DNA of 64,000 nt from Boswellia sacra (GCA_013180625.2 SNVD02014651.1:620001-684000); one strand, 5' to 3'. Shown: positions 32,655 through 46,118, counted from the first letter of the stretch. Notes: generated by a model from the letters alone, not told the origin. Numbers and translations: made by a program.

Positions 32655-35600
32655 GTGGGACTACAAGTAAAAATCCAAAGCATGGGAATTGATGCGACGT
32701 AGCTCATCCTCAGGAAGCTAAGTATCATCATCGGATGGTCGTCCCTTCCAACGAACAAGGAAATGACGAAAACCGCTAGTAATAGAAGCAACAAAGTGGT
32801 CATCCAAAATGCGATCAACCTCATCATTCGGTAGAGGATCGAATGGAGGCTAACAAGGTACGACAACAGTAGGAGAACTTGTAGAAACATCAAAAATAGC
32901 TGGAGGCTCAAAATGTCCTCAGTAAGGAAACAAGTTTGTCACATTAAAAATTGGATTGATACTCTAATCAAAAGGCAAATCAAGTAAATAAGCATTAGAA
33001 CCAAGCCTACGATTAACTTTAAATGGGCCATGGGCACAGGCTTACAACTTCTTATTAGCTTGTTTAGGAAAGTAAGAAGGATCAAGGCAAACCATGACAT
33101 AATCACCTTCCTTAAAAACCTTTTCTCTACAATGCAGATTAGCAGTAGACCTATATTTATCATTGCTCAAGGAAATCATTTGTCTAACCTCAGAATGCAA
33201 ATCACGCATATGGGTGGCAAAATCAGTAGCAAAATTTGAAGAAGGGTAGTGAGAGGGTAAGTGAACAAGGTCAATGGATTAGCGGGGTGCAATACCATAA
33301 ACAATCATGAATGGACTCTTACCAGTTGACCTGTGAACAACATTATTATAAGCAAACTCAGCCATAGGTAACACTAAATCCCAAATACCTAACTTGTCGC
33401 CTACCACACAACGAAGCAAGTTCCCTAAGCTATGATTAATCACTTCAGTTTGGCCATCGGTTTGAGAATGATAAGCTGGAGAGAACTTAAGAGATGTACC
33501 AAACAGTTTCCAAAGTGTCTTCCAAAAGTAGCTAACAAACTTAACATCTCTATCAGACACAATTGACACAGGCAGTCCATGGAAACGGACAATCTTCGTA
33601 AAGAATAGTTGAGCTATATGTGAACCATCACCAGTCCTAGAATAAGGGATAAAATGAGCCATTTTAGAGAACCTATCAACCACAACAAAAATAGAATCAT
33701 TTTTCCTAGTGGTTTTAGGTAATCCTAAAAGGAAATCCATACTAACATCTCTCCAAGAAGGTAAGGAATAAGGAGGGGAGTGTATAACCCTTGATTAAGT
33801 TTTCTAGCCTTAGTTAGTTGACAAGCACGACATTGAGATACAATCCTAGCAACATCCCTCTTTAAAGATGGCCAATAAAACCTATCCTCAACTAAGACAA
33901 TGGTTTTATCTCTCCCTAAATGACCAGCTAATCCTCCGGCATGCATTTCCCAAACTAGAAAATCTCTTATAAAAGTACGAGGAATGCATAAATGAGAACC
34001 CTTAAAAAGGTAACCATCACAAATGATAAAATCTACATGATCTCTACAGTTATTATCTAAGAGTTCCTTATAAACGATGCCAAAATCAAGACAAGAGGGA
34101 TACTCAGACTTCATCCTATCAAATCCTACAATTTCAACTTGCATGGTTTGAAGGGTGTACATGACTCTATTAGGGGCATCAGCTACCTTATTATCCTCTC
34201 CAGGCTTGTGTCCAAGGACAAAGGTGAATATTTGAAGGAACTCAGACCACTTGACATGTCTCTCATTTAATCGCTTTTGGGATTGAAGATATTTTAACGC
34301 TTGGTGGTTAGAGTAAAGGACAAATTCATTAGGCAAAAGATAATACTGCCAAATGTTATAGAGATCTAACAATAGCATATAACTCTTTATCATAGGTAGA
34401 ATATCTTTGTTTAGCCTTATTGAGTTTCTCACTAAAGAAAGCAATAGGGTGACCCTCTTGACTCAAGACTCCTCCTATACCTACTATTGGAGAATCACAA
34501 GCTACTTCAAAGACTTTGAAAAAATCTGGATGCCTAAGAATAGAGGCTTGAGTCATAGGTTGCTTAACAAGCTCAAATGCCCTAGTGGCTGCAGGGGTCC
34601 ATTGAAATTCACCCTTTCGCATGCAATCAGTGATGGGTGCTATAATGGTGCTAAACTCTCTAATGAATCTCCTATAGAAAGAAGCTAATCCATGGAAACT
34701 GCAAATTTCAGACAAAGTCCTAGGCGTAGGCCACGATGAAATAGCTTTTACCTTACTAGGATCAGCTTTAATACCCTCCGAAGAAACTATGAATCCTGAG
34801 AAAAGGACTTGAGACTGCATAAAAGAACATTTATTAAGATTGATATACATCTTCTCATTCCTAAGGGTACTGAAAATTTTCTTAGGATGCTTTAAATGAT
34901 CTTCCTCACTCTTACTATATATGAGAATATCATCAAAATAAACTACAAGGAACTTCCTTATAAAGGGTCGTAACATATGTGTCATGACTCTCATAAAAGT
35001 ACTAGGAGCATTAAATAAACCAAAAGGCATAACTAACTACTCATACAATCCATCAGGGGATTTAAAAGTGGTTTTCCACTTATCACCTGGTCTAATCCTA
35101 ATTTGGTGATAACCACTCCTTAAGTTTATCTTGGAGAACCAACTAGAACCAGCTAGCTCATCTAACATGTCCTCAATTCTACGTATGAGAAACCTATACT
35201 TAATAGTTATTTTGTTGATGGCCTTACTATCAACACACATTCTCCAAGATCCATTTTTCTTAGGGGTGAGTAACACTGGAACTACACAAGGGCTAAGACT
35301 ATGACGAATGAGACCTTTCTCTAACAAACCTCTATTTGCCTATTTAACTTAACTCTCTCAGTGGGGTTCATCCTATAAAGTGAAAGGTTAGAAAGTTGTG
35401 AACCTAGAACTAAGTCAATGGCATGTTGAATGTCTCTCATGGGTGGTAGCTCATTTGGTAAGTTCTCATGGGCTACATCACTAAACTCTTCGAAAAGTTC
35501 ACCTATCTTAAGGGAAAAGTCTAAACTTGACTCCAGTGATCGCTCTTTTAGAACCAAAGTGTACACAACACCAGTCTCTTGGCTTTCTTTCATAAAATGA

Positions 35601-36145
35601 GTTGGGCCCAAAATATTCAAGTTGTGTTTCTTAAGCTCTAAGGTATTGGATCTAGATTTTGGAGTTGGCTTATCCTTTTGAACCCTAGTTGAAACCTTAC
35701 AATTGTCATTAGGTTTGGCTGGTTTGAAGGTGATAGGTTTACCATAATGATTAAAAACATAGGTATTCTCTTTCCCATAGTTTATAACATCATGGTCATA
35801 AAGTCATGGTCTACCTAGGATGATATGAGCTACATCCATGGGTAACACATCACAATAGATGTTTTCTTTCTAAGAACACAACTTAAGAGGAGCAAGACAT
35901 CTATGGGTGACAGGTAGGGTTGTTTTATTAACCCAAGCTACCTGGAAAGGATTAGGGTGAGGCTCTAGATTGAGGTTAAACCTATCAATTGTAGCCTTAG
36001 TAGAGATGACATTTAAGGTACTACCTCCATCTATCACTAGTTTGCTTAACTGATTCTTGAGGGGAACTAAGGTATGGAAAATACTAGTTCTTTTCCAAGA
36101 ATCAGAAACTACTGGAGTATACAAGATACAACGCATAACTGACAA
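32655..36145 (-). pseudogene. pol: pol of the first Ty3/gypsy element (PR-RT-RH-IN-chromodomain)
   Basis: Segments in order: protease LVIDGGSTLNVIS (about 36010-36050); reverse transcriptase start ARG-less block [19 protein letters not shown] and [20 protein letters not shown] (35060-35260), catalytic [13 protein letters not shown] (34910-34950); RNase H with [20 protein letters not shown] (34440-34500); integrase zinc finger HxxxH...CRACQ (33800-33950) and core [20 protein letters not shown] (33680-33740). At the C-terminus is a chromodomain-like tract, VDRILDDHFVASI...HFLVRWKGRPSDDD (32705-32826), where the next Trp codon is TAG. Stops and frameshifts near 35037, 35321, 33725 and others inactivate it. 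Confidence 0.9.
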
Positions 36146-36206
36146 TTGCTCATTAAACTCCTCTTCTTGAATGTCTCAATCCTAAATCTTCGCTTTCCTC
36201 TAATGG

Positions 36207-37370
36207 TTATAAGACCTCTCCTTCAGGATCATCATGTATTGATTCACTAGGGTCATATCCTATGGTCATAGTACGACTAGGACAATGAGCAACAACATGA
36301 CCTCTACCTTGGCAATTGTGGCACACAATTAGGGAGCTAAAGGATTGGTTTGAAGCATTCATTGATCTTTCCCTATTCGAGTTGAAACGAGGATTTACAT
36401 TAGGTTTGGAGGCACTAGATATGGAGTAACTAGGAGTTGACGAGTTAGAAGCTCTAGTAGTGGAGGATTGTTGATTAAAGTTGCTCCTGTTAAAAGCCTT
36501 AATTTGAGGAGACGGAGTATGCACTGAAGAAGTTTGCCTAGCATTATAAGTTTTCGCATGGAGTTCAACTTCTAGGGCTTTAGTATAGGCATCTTCTACA
36601 GTTTCAGGAGAGCTCAACTCAACAACACGCTGGATGTCAAACCCAAGTACATTAATAAATCTTGATATGTTGGCATCATTAGACTCTTCAATGTTACACC
36701 TAATGTGAAGACTATCAAACTTAGATTGGTACTGAAAGACACTAGAAGAACCCTGCCTAAGGTTAAGCAATTGCCTATAAAATTGCTTCTTATAGGATTG
36801 AGGGACATATTTTTGTGTAAGGTCCATTTTTAATTCTTTCCAAGTAGGAGAACGACGATGCTGTTGGCGAAATCTACGTTTTATAGACTGACAAAAAATC
36901 TTAGCGGTATCAACTAATTCAAGTCGAGCAAAACGAACGCGATAGGCATCTACCATGTCATTCTAATCAAAGTACTCCTCTATGACATCTATTCAATCTA
37001 AGAAAGTAGTGGGTTCTAACCTACCATCAAACTCAGGGACATTGTGTTTGACACCTTTTGGAATGTCATATGACTCATGCCTAGGATGACTTCTGATGCT
37101 TCTATGACTGCCTTTATCATCACTATCATCTTCAAACAAAGGATTATGAGTATATTCTCGCTCATGATATCTTTTAGATGTAGATCCTATGACTTCCTTA
37201 CCCTTATCAAATCTATTAGATGACCCAAGATTGTTATCCTTGCGATTAGCTTGCTCTATAATATCAAGTACTGTTTGTTCAATGTGAGTGAACCTAAGTT
37301 CTAATCCATTTAACCTATTGTTTATGGTATTTAAATCAGATTGTTTAGGCGGGGGATTTGGGTCTACCAT
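36207..37370 (-). pseudogene. gag: gag of the first Ty3/gypsy element
   Basis: Two open pieces in one frame (37370-36993 and 36956-36207) are separated by stops at about 36960-36995 that look like Trp codons changed to TGA/TAG. The first piece holds a charged N-terminus. The second is the capsid-like retrotransposon gag domain (FYRQLLNLRQGSSSVFQYQ) followed by a Ser/Asn-rich linker and a CCHC knuckle CHNCQGRGHVVAHC at about 36290-36330. It packages the RNA in virus-like particles in intact elements. Confidence 0.88.
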
Positions 37371-38235
37371 TTTTTTTTAAGTAGTAATGCTAAGTCTAGA
37401 CTAAAATTTCTTATAAGTGATAAAATAAATCTGATGCTGCTGCAATGCAAATAAGGCAAGAAAAGTAAATATGCAATGGTTTTTTTTTTTTTTAGACTGA
37501 AAGTGAATGAGCTAAAGTGAAATTTAATGAAACTGTATAGGCTAACATGTGAACATTGAGGATGCAAGGATTAAATTGTAAAAGGGATAAATTACGAATT
37601 TTAAAATTCGAATAGTGGTGTAATTATGCAAAGTGGGTGGGTTTCCAGAATATTGGGCTTGATTTAATGGCAAATAACCTGAAAGCCCCTAATCAAAAAT
37701 ATCATCCAATTTTAAAAAGTGACAAAGAAGTCCCTAACCTCAAACATCCAAATCACTCTCGGGTGGCGGCTTCCGGCGATCGGACGGTGACAGCTAAACC
37801 TTCAGGTGCTGGATCGACAACGGTGGAAGTTTTTCTAATAGATGGTGTAAGCCGCGGTGGTTTGTATGGTGGCTTCTAAACTGAATTTTGACTTTTTGGA
37901 TACTTTCTAGCAAGAATTAGTGATCGATCAAGAAGGGAAAGTTGACGGGGAGTGACTGATCTATCACTTGGTCTTGGAGGTGAGGCACCACTTGCCAGTC
38001 GGCAACGATGAACAGTAACGACGATGAACAGTTTTTGGGCGTTTTGAGGGGTTTTTGATGGGATTCTGGTGACGGTGATAAAGGGAAGAATGATGGGGAT
38101 GACTCAATCTACAATTTGATGTATTCGGTGCTGGGTGATGCGTCGGTGGCCGGTGATGAACAGTAACTTCAGCGATGAGCAGTGACTGTATTTGGGGTTT
38201 ATGGAATTTAGGATGAATTTTGTGGAACGATGTTA
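37371..38235 (-). other. Leader between primer-binding site and gag of the first Ty3/gypsy element
   Basis: Non-coding on the minus strand, richer in C and T, with GATGAACAGT-type repeats (38005-38030, 38155-38185). It is typical of an untranslated leader. Confidence 0.6.
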
Positions 38236-38250
38236 AGCTCTGATACCAAA
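38236..38250 (-). promoter_or_regulatory. Primer-binding site (initiator Met tRNA type)
   Basis: The minus strand reads TTTGGTATCAGAGC directly after the 5' LTR. TGGTATCAGAGC is complementary to the 3' end of plant initiator-Met tRNA, the usual primer for this clade. Confidence 0.85.
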
Positions 38251-38251
38251 T

Positions 38252-38452
38252 TGACGGAGAATCCGTAACAAGAACAAACTAAAATCAATCACACACTCAA
38301 TAATCACTTACACTCACACACAATTAACTAACAATCTGTCTGAATACTCATTTTTTATATCAAATAATCAAGTCTAACAAAATAACAATGAAAGCCTATA
38401 TTTATACTAATCAAGACATATTAGAATTTGGTCAAATTAGGATAAGTCAAAA
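38252..38452 (-). repeat. 5' LTR of the first Ty3/gypsy element, truncated
   Basis: About 200 bp matching 32274-32480 with a short internal deletion. The remaining LTR sequence, about 140 bp that should lie to the right, is missing. Next to it DNA like the NBS-LRR 5' end begins. Confidence 0.85.
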
Positions 38453-38524
38453 TCTTCTCTTAGATTCTCTCTTTTCATTGTCCTTCTAATCGCTTTGTTT
38501 CCTAGAAGAAACAATATATTTCTG

Positions 38525-38575
38525 TCATCAGAGAGGCCATTCTAACTGCCTCCATCGATTAGTGCGTGTAACAAA
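38525..38575 (+). pseudogene. 5' end scrap of a second NBS-LRR copy
   Basis: AGAGAGGCCATTCT.A.TGCCTCCATCGA repeats the start of the first copy (27400-27430), reading REAILTASID before a stop. It is directly right of the truncated LTR. Confidence 0.65.
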
Positions 38576-38880
38576 AATATTATATTTTCTGATGTCTAAC
38601 TGCTTTGTTGTTCAGAAGAAAGAAAGCAAAATTGGAAGTTTGAGAGATTACAGCCTGTGACAAAAATATAATATTTGCCTGACACTAATTAATCCTATAT
38701 TGAGTACTAAATTCTGATATCTATCAAGGAAGTAACCATTTCATCACCCGAAAACCATATAGAAAATTAGTTATATTTAGGTAGATTTTACCTATTTCTA
38801 TATCAAATGTGACCTTCAATGGAGCATCAAATAACCTCTGCCCTTATCATAACTTGTTTGGTCGAAATGCATCGAAATCG
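38576..38880. other. Short AT-rich stretch between resistance-gene scraps
   Basis: Contains a near-duplicate of its own left neighbour (TCTAACTGCTTTGTT..TCAGAAGAAA versus 38486-38512). No gene is seen. Confidence 0.4.
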
Positions 38881-40110
38881 AGATGTGCAATGCACTGGAA
38901 TCCTTCTCTGAAGCACAGATGAACAACAACAATATGTCTCTTGAAAGCTTGTCTATCAGATCATATAACTGTTTGTTATACATTGCCAGAATCCAGCTAC
39001 TTATGAATCTAAAGCAGTTGAAGTTCATGACTTGCAACAGTTTACACCCTTTGATAGAAGAGGAAGAAGTTCCAATATTGCACGAGGAGAACATCAATAG
39101 TAGCAGCAGTGGAAAGACCTCTCTTCTTAGACACTTGCATATTGAAGCTTGTCCACCTCTCTCATCCTCGTGGTCAAGTCAAAAGTGAGTTGCCTCCCAC
39201 ACTTCAACATATTGCTTTTTCTAGTTGCTAATCTTGCTTCCTTGTCATCAAGAGGCAAGCTTCCTCAATCTATTAAATGCTGGAGTCAATAGCAGAGACT
39301 TTGCAGAATAACACATATCTTGAAAGGATTAGGATTTGCTATTGTGCAAATCTTAAAAATTTACCACATGATCTGCACAAACTATGCAATTTGTCAAATA
39401 TTTACTGTACGTTATTGTCCAAGATTTGTTTCCTTTCCAGAAGGAGGGTTGCTATATTCTCGAAATTGACAGAGATATTCATTAAATGGCGTGAGAAACT
39501 GGAGGCCTTGCCCAACTGCATGCACAGTCTAAGCTTTCTTCAGAACTTGGGGTTAAAAATTTGTCCAGGCATTGTATCCTTCCCAATGATGGCTTACCGA
39601 CCAACCTTACGTCAACTTGAAATTGGAGATCTTGAAATATGTAAGCCATTGTTCGACTGGGGACTGCACAGGCTTACCTCCCTTGCAAGACTCGCCGTCA
39701 ATGGAAGATTTTCAGATGCGGTATCGTTTCCTTAGGTTTCTATCTCACTAACCAGGCTGACAATTCAATTATTTTCGGGTTTAGAATGCATTTCCTCCAT
39801 TGGTCAAGACCTCACTTCCCTGGAACTTATACATCTCTCCAGTTGCCGAAAGCTTGCATCGTTTCCAGAGATGACCTTCCTGGCTCCCTTTTGAAATTTT
39901 ATATCTGTGGGCGTCACCTGCTAGAACAAAAGTGCCTAGGACAATATTGGCATGCGATAGCCCACACACCTTGGATCTCCCTTAATGGCAAAGAGCTCCT
40001 TTCGCCTCACCATCGGTTTTATGATTCTTCCCCTCGAGAAGTTATACGCAACAACAAGGCCCTTCCAAATTTTGCAAAATTATTGTCATGTAATATTATT
40101 TTCTTGTAAA
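38881..40110 (+). pseudogene. LRR region of a second CC-NBS-LRR copy
   Basis: Broken LRR segments such as MSLESLSIRSYNCLLYIARI, SLLRHLHIEACPPLSSSWSS and RICYCANLKNLPHDLHKLCN run parallel to 30659-31719 of the first copy, including the end (LLEQKC...GQYW...PWISLNGKELL). The entire coiled-coil and NB-ARC part is absent; only a scrap of the 5' end remains at 38525. Frameshifts at about 39185, 39290 and 39735. Confidence 0.85.
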
Positions 40111-43010
40111 CACACTATTGCTGATTTAATTTGTTGTTCAGATATCGGAGATTTCCTTAGACAAGGGTTAAATCATTGCCGGAATTGGAAGAGCCAACTG
40201 TATTCTTAGGCCGTGATGTATCTGGATTGGAAATGATTATTAACTGCCATATGAATTCCAGGGTTAGATTACTATTTGACAAGCAATGATGTTAGTTTTT
40301 ATTCTCCTTGTTGATATGATTAACAATGTTGTTAGCTGATCATAAATAAATCCTTCAAGATTTCAAGAATTTATAAGTTTTAAATATTTGATAAGACAAA
40401 ATGAGAATGAGTAGCTGATTGGTTTTGTTTATAAAATTTCTATATATAAGCTTCCTAAAATTACAATAGTATGTTCAAATTGATTAATAATATGAAATCT
40501 TAGTTTTTGGAGCTTTATGAGATCATGATTTACAACAAGTATTATCCATTTAATAAGCTCTAAAAAAATCGAGAATCTATTTATCTTTTTTCCCAGGTGG
40601 AGGGTTCTTGATTTATGTGGCATGTTTTTAAAGGCAATCAATTTATAATATTATCTTTAGAACAATTCTAAATATACAACTAATTTATACAATCAGGGGT
40701 GGCCATAGGTGTGGTCTATGCCAGGCTACAGTCCAAACGAGATTTGAGGATTTTTTTTAAATATTTTGGAAATGGGGTAATATCATACACTACCCCTAAG
40801 GTTTGACATAATATCACTCAGAAACGTAGTTTAGTATTTGTATCATTTTGATCCTTAAAGTTTGTATATTTGTATCATCTAGGTATAATTAACTAATTCT
40901 CTTTACTTTTTCACAAACTAAATTAGAATTGAATAATTATTTATGATGAAAATGAAATCAATGTTACCCCATACTTATTGAATATCTAGGTCTAGTTGAT
41001 GAAAATGTCCTTATTTGTTTGTGAAAAAGAAAATGGAATTAGTCAACTGAATGATACAAGTACGCAAACTTTAAGAACTGAAATGATACAAATACGAAAC
41101 TACATTTTTGAATGATATATATTATAACAAACCTTTAGGGTAGTGTATGATATTACCTCTTATGAAAATGTAATATTTCATCCTTGAGATTTGAATATAT
41201 GACAACTCAATCTATATTTCAATAACATCTCTTTGGCATACAATTATATGTTCATCTTTATAAATTTTAAATCAAGAAGTATTATAATATAATTCATTCT
41301 TATTTTCTTAACAATATGACTAGAAGTTTATTAATAATTTTTAGCAATATGATGGGGCAATTAAACCAACTCTAGGATTTTTTTTTTTAACAAATTAGGT
41401 ATTTTAGTTTGTTTATTAAGAACCATTAAATATCATTTGGGAACTAGTTGATTGTCTTCCATTATAATAAATGACATTTAAAAATTGATTACTACAAAAA
41501 AAGATTAAAGTTTTTTTTCTTTGCCGCTGTAGTAAATAGGAGAGAAAGTAGAATTTCTTTCTTCGTTTTTACAATTTACAAAAAAAAAAAACTTCAAAAA
41601 ATCATTAAGATTATTTGCAAATAATTGCATTCTAAAATACTAATTTACAATAATGTGTTCAATAGTTTATTACTTATTAAATTATTTCTTTAATTAAAAT
41701 ATTATTAATAAACTTGATAAGCGGATATATTTAGTTTTTTAGTCAACTAATTAATAAAAGCACCCAAAAGATTGTTTGGGGCTGATTATTTTTTGGTTTA
41801 AAATCTGAATTTAACTTCTTCTCAGACTTCAGATCTTTTTATGATTTTTTTAATTAAGACTTAATCTAAAATATTTTCATTTGAATGGAAAAAAAACCAA
41901 AAATATTTAGCTTATATGTGAATGCAAATGTCTGAATAGTTTATATCACCATTGATTCTCAAAAATACCCCTATCTAATTCATTTTTTACCTTTTATATG
42001 TAAATTTTATATTACAATACATATTTAAATAATTATATACATAATTATACTATAAACTATTATTTTACTACTATAGAAAAAATAATTCATAGTAATAATA
42101 AAATATTTAAAATTATAAAATCATAAATATTTAAATACTTCAATATTAATGTTTTCAAAATATTAATTTACAAATATTATTAATATGTCAAAAAATACAA
42201 TTGAAAACAACATCAAATAATAAGGATATATATGTAAAAAAATTAATATTAGATATTTTAATTCAAATGTTGAAATTAAAAAATAAAACATATAATTCAT
42301 ATTTATATATTCAGATCTATTTAGACTTCAATTTAATTTAAACCCATTTAGATTTCATACAAAAAAAAATCACCCCGTTAGTGTTTAGTGACTGGAAACC
42401 TATTTTAATTGATTGATCTTGCAATCAAAGATACTTAAGACATTAAATATTCTAAAAGAGTAGTTATATGGTTATATATATTTTATGAAATCCTCACTTT
42501 GCAATTAATTCAGGTTCAATAATTTTTAATTTTTGCCAAAACAATAAAGAAAATATCTATATTAATTACTTTATTTTTTTAACACAATAACATGATAAGC
42601 TCTTACTTTCAAAGAAAATATATTTTTACATGTTATAGTATTAGAATATTTATACGATTTTTTGGTTTTTTTTCCTCCTAATTAAACAATTTCTCTTTCT
42701 CATAATATTTTTATAAAAGTAGTTAAAAAATAATAACACTTATATTTTACTTAAGTAACAAACTATTTCTTTTAAGAATTTTTGTTTAAATAAGTTTCAC
42801 AAGAGTTAAAATGACGTCATTTTGAGTTTAAATTTTTCAGCCTGCCCAAGAAAACCTTTTTTGGGTTTATCTCTGTGATGAACACTTAATATATATGTTT
42901 AATAAGAGCTTAGTTCATCATATTGCATTAATAGTGTCATTAAGTTCCTCAACTTAAGTATATTTGTAGTCTTTGCATCTTTAGAATTAACTTCCTCTTA
43001 ATTTTAGTTT
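40111..43010. other. AT-rich intergenic DNA with a MITE
   Basis: No gene. 40140-40280 is the duplicated 3' flank of the LRR relic. A fold-back lies at 40774-41159. Weak inverted ends around 41772 and 42390 (GGGGCTGATTATTTTTTGG versus GGGGTGATTTTTTTTTTG) hint at one more decayed element. Confidence 0.5.
40774..41159. mobile_element. 386-bp fold-back MITE, probably Mutator type
   Basis: Long inverted ends share GGTAATATCATACACTACCC and continue with GTTTG... and AAAGTTTGTATATTTGTATC-like inner blocks. Flanks TTTTGGAAAT and TTATGAAAAT agree at 8 of 10 positions, fitting an aged 9-10-bp duplication. Confidence 0.75.
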
Positions 43011-44214
43011 TGTTACAGGTTCGGTAAAATGGGCATAACTCTCTATTTATAGATCAGAATAGTGCAAATCTTAATGTTTTGGAAAGCTGATTAAATTATA
43101 TACAAGATTATATTTCAGAAACATCATCAAATTCGGGCTCTTAGTGGACCAAAAATGGGCTTGAAGTGAACCCATCTGCAGTTTTGGCCCAGCCTGACCA
43201 TGCCTCAGTATTTTGACCACATCTCTCAGAATACGTATCCAAATCGTATGAATCAAGATGTTATAGAAAGATGAGAGAAATATCTACGACTTTCATGAAG
43301 ACATGTGATTAAAATTCTCAAAAAGTTAATGTCAAAATTGGTGGTCAAAGTCGGTTCACCTAATTACCCCAATTGTCAAAGTTGGTGCATCTAATATTTG
43401 ACAATTATTCTTTTGTAATTTGACAAGTTTGCCCCTGAATGTATCTATAAATAGAGGTGCCTTGTGACCCATTAAGGCATCTTAGCATTTGCTGGGATCT
43501 TGTATTGTGTTTCTCTCTTGTGTTTTAATGTTATTAATGAATTTCCTTTTTCTTGCAATTTGTGTTCTTTCTCTTATAATGTCTTTCTAATTTCTCTCTT
43601 GCTAAGGTGAAAGGGTGAAACCTTTGATATGAGAGTAAGGATTCTCTAACCCTTTGATATGTGCTTAATTTTCATAATATTGTGTTGTTTATTTTATATT
43701 ATTTATATTTATTTTCTTAATCAATCTTGACACCACTCGTAAAGTGGAGGTCTTGATTCATTGTCGACAATCCTTGGCACATCAAATGCTTGGATCCTTT
43801 CTAGCTATCGTATGGTTCTTCCTTACTGACACGAATCTAGTTAGGAACCTTGATTTGTTGTAGACATATGATGATTGGCACATTGGATGCTTGAACCCAT
43901 TTACAAGAAGTGGTATAAATATTGGTAACGAAGCAAATATAATTCATATAACTAAAATGGGTTGTTTATCCTTATTTGAATTATCAAGGGCGGATCCCCT
44001 AACCTTGGCTATCATTATTATTGTGTTAATTTCTTTTACTTGCGTATTTTAATTATTCTCATCTATTGTTGATATTATCTTGTCATATCTTTGAATTATT
44101 CATATCATATTTGCTTAGCTTATAATTTTTAGCGCTAAAATCCCCTTCCTCGTGGATCGACCCCGGTCTCACCTGGTTTATTACTTCGACACTCCTATAC
44201 TTGGGAGATAATCA
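43011..44214 (+). mobile_element. Solo-LTR-like block
   Basis: TG...CA bounded, with a TATA box CTATAAATAGAGG at about 43444 and the end segment CCTCGTGGATCGACCCCGG followed by TTACTTCGACACTCC...TTGGGAGATAATCA. That end segment is typical of the U5 of some plant Ty3/gypsy LTRs. No gag or pol is beside it, and target duplication is unclear (AGTTT / TTTTT). Confidence 0.5.
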
Positions 44215-45350
44215 TTTTTTTAGATGTGTCACTCTGTATACAACCAAATTAATATAACCTGATTTGATACAAAATCATTAGATAATTGGGTTTCATTTTA
44301 TTTATTAAAAATTTTTTAATCATCTTTTCATTTTACCTATCCATAAATTTGTATCACATAGGTTGTATGAATTTAATTATTTAAGTTAGTTGTATACCTT
44401 GAATTACGATTCTCTTTAACATTGTTATGTCTTTATTATTGTTAGAAAATTTTTCTTAATGTCCGAATTTAATTTGTAGTTGATGTCAAGAAAATTGTTC
44501 AACACTATTTATTAAAAAAGGTTGAATATATTAAAATCAAGACGGAATAAGAACCAACTTTCCTTTAATTTGATCAAGCAGTTGGGGTAGCCAGCATAGT
44601 AGATGTGAGAATATTAGACAAGAACGGGTGTTGAAAGGTCAAATTGATTATTATGACATATTAATTTTTTCGGGCTCGATGAGATCATGATTTACAGCAA
44701 GTACTATCCGTCTATTAAGTTACCAACAAAAATCGAGAACCTGTTTTCCTAGGTAGAGAGGTCTTGATGTGGCACGTTGTTAAAGGCAATTAATTTAGAA
44801 AATTCTACTTAATCTTGCTATGTTTTGGTTCAGTATCTAACTTTGTCAAGGAAAATTAAGATTTATTTTAGAGTAAGACTATCTACAACCAGAATATTAT
44901 CTTTGCACTCATTATTCTAATTAAGTGTTTTTGTTATCAAATCTATCTCAATAATTTTTAGGACGGCTTCAATTAGCCAATAAAAATCAGTAGATTAAGA
45001 ATTAATTTAATAGAAGAATAAAAATAATCTTCTAAAAAGTTTGATAACAGGAATCATTACTAGCTAGTAAATGGTCCTGAAGAAGGTTTTTGGATGTATA
45101 AATTAGTTTGTTTAAGTCAAGCTACAATCATAAATGATAAGTACATGGGGGGCTAGCTTGCTTGGCTACAAATATATGTTCACGAATTCTGATGACTTGC
45201 CAACAAGTTACAAAAATTTGACTTATTTTTCCATCGAAGTTTGTGATCCTTTGGAACAGAATTCTCGCTCGTGTCCCTAATCTATCATTTACCAAAAATT
45301 TGTATACTATTTTTTAAGTTCCGAAGTTATGCAACAGTAACTAACGATTA

Positions 45351-45392
<42 letters not shown>

Positions 45393-45440
45393 AACATCAT
45401 ATTTGCATATTTGCAAATATTACAACATAGATTTCCATCT
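44215..45440. other. Intergenic DNA; 3' flank of SABATH copy A
   Basis: 45060-45350 matches 54265-54545 (downstream of copy B), including CTTGCCAACAAGTTACAAA and TTCCATCGAAGTT, so the tandem duplication included at least 380 bp of 3' flank. A (TA)n run is at 45352-45389. Confidence 0.65.
45352..45389. repeat. (TA)n microsatellite
   Basis: About 18 TA units next to the 3' flank of SABATH copy A. Copy B lacks it at the matching place (54545). Confidence 0.95.
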
Positions 45441-46118
45441 CTAGTTGAAGCATATTTGCATTATTATTAACATCTCCCACAGAGCAGCCAGCTGCTTCCT
45501 TGTCATGGATATAACCATCATGACAAACTTCGTCTTCTCGACATCCAGATGATCAGCTACATGCTTTGCAAACTTAGCAAACAAAGGGTCCATTGCATTT
45601 TCTCCAAAATGACTAGCGAGCAAAGGTTCCGAAACAGCCGTTATATTCTTTGCAACATTTTGTCCGCATTGGTGCTTGTTGAGTGCAAAGTTTTTGCTGC
45701 TGACATCGTTATTAGGATCCCAATTGACATAAAAAATTTCTACCATATCAAGCTTGAAAGATCCCTCCCTTTCAATAATCTCCTTTATTTCGTCTGCGTA
45801 GGGACTATGCAAAGGCAAATTAAATGAATCCAAGTCATCCTTTTCAACAAGTCCCTGGATTGAACCGCAAAAAAAAAGAAAATCGTGTAAGTTTAATGTT
45901 GGCTTAACATATACATATATAATAAAATCAGAAAATTTTGAGTAAATGATGTGATTACTATAATTAGTTTTCTTTTTCACCTCATTGATCGGTTCGAGCT
46001 GCGATTTTGTCAGCAGCTGCCAAGGGTAACAGCAATCTTTGATTGAAGGATTGAGGCGGCTCCTGCCCAGCAAAGTAATAATCATGCGTCCTCCACAAAC
46101 TATTTCTTCGGAGCCTAA

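Larger units (their letters stand above)
32274..38452 (-). mobile_element. Ty3/gypsy LTR retrotransposon (chromovirus), truncated at its 5' LTR
   Basis: Coding order on the minus strand is gag, protease, reverse transcriptase, RNase H, integrase, chromodomain, as in Ty3/gypsy chromoviruses. The 3' LTR is 32274-32618 and the matching part of the 5' LTR is 38252-38452. A primer-binding site complementary to initiator-Met tRNA (TTTGGTATCAGAGC) lies just inside the 5' LTR. The 5' LTR lacks about 140 bp of its outer part, where resistance-gene sequence begins at once. Many stops in the reading frames make it inactive. Confidence 0.93.

Noticed and set aside
41772..42390. Possible large MITE with GGGG.TGATT ends
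   Set aside because: The inverted similarity is short and interrupted and there is no target duplication, so it is not listed as an element.
45549..45827. Plus-strand open frame opposite SABATH exon 4
   Set aside because: Antisense shadow. The same shadow appears opposite exon 4 of copy B (54868-55212).
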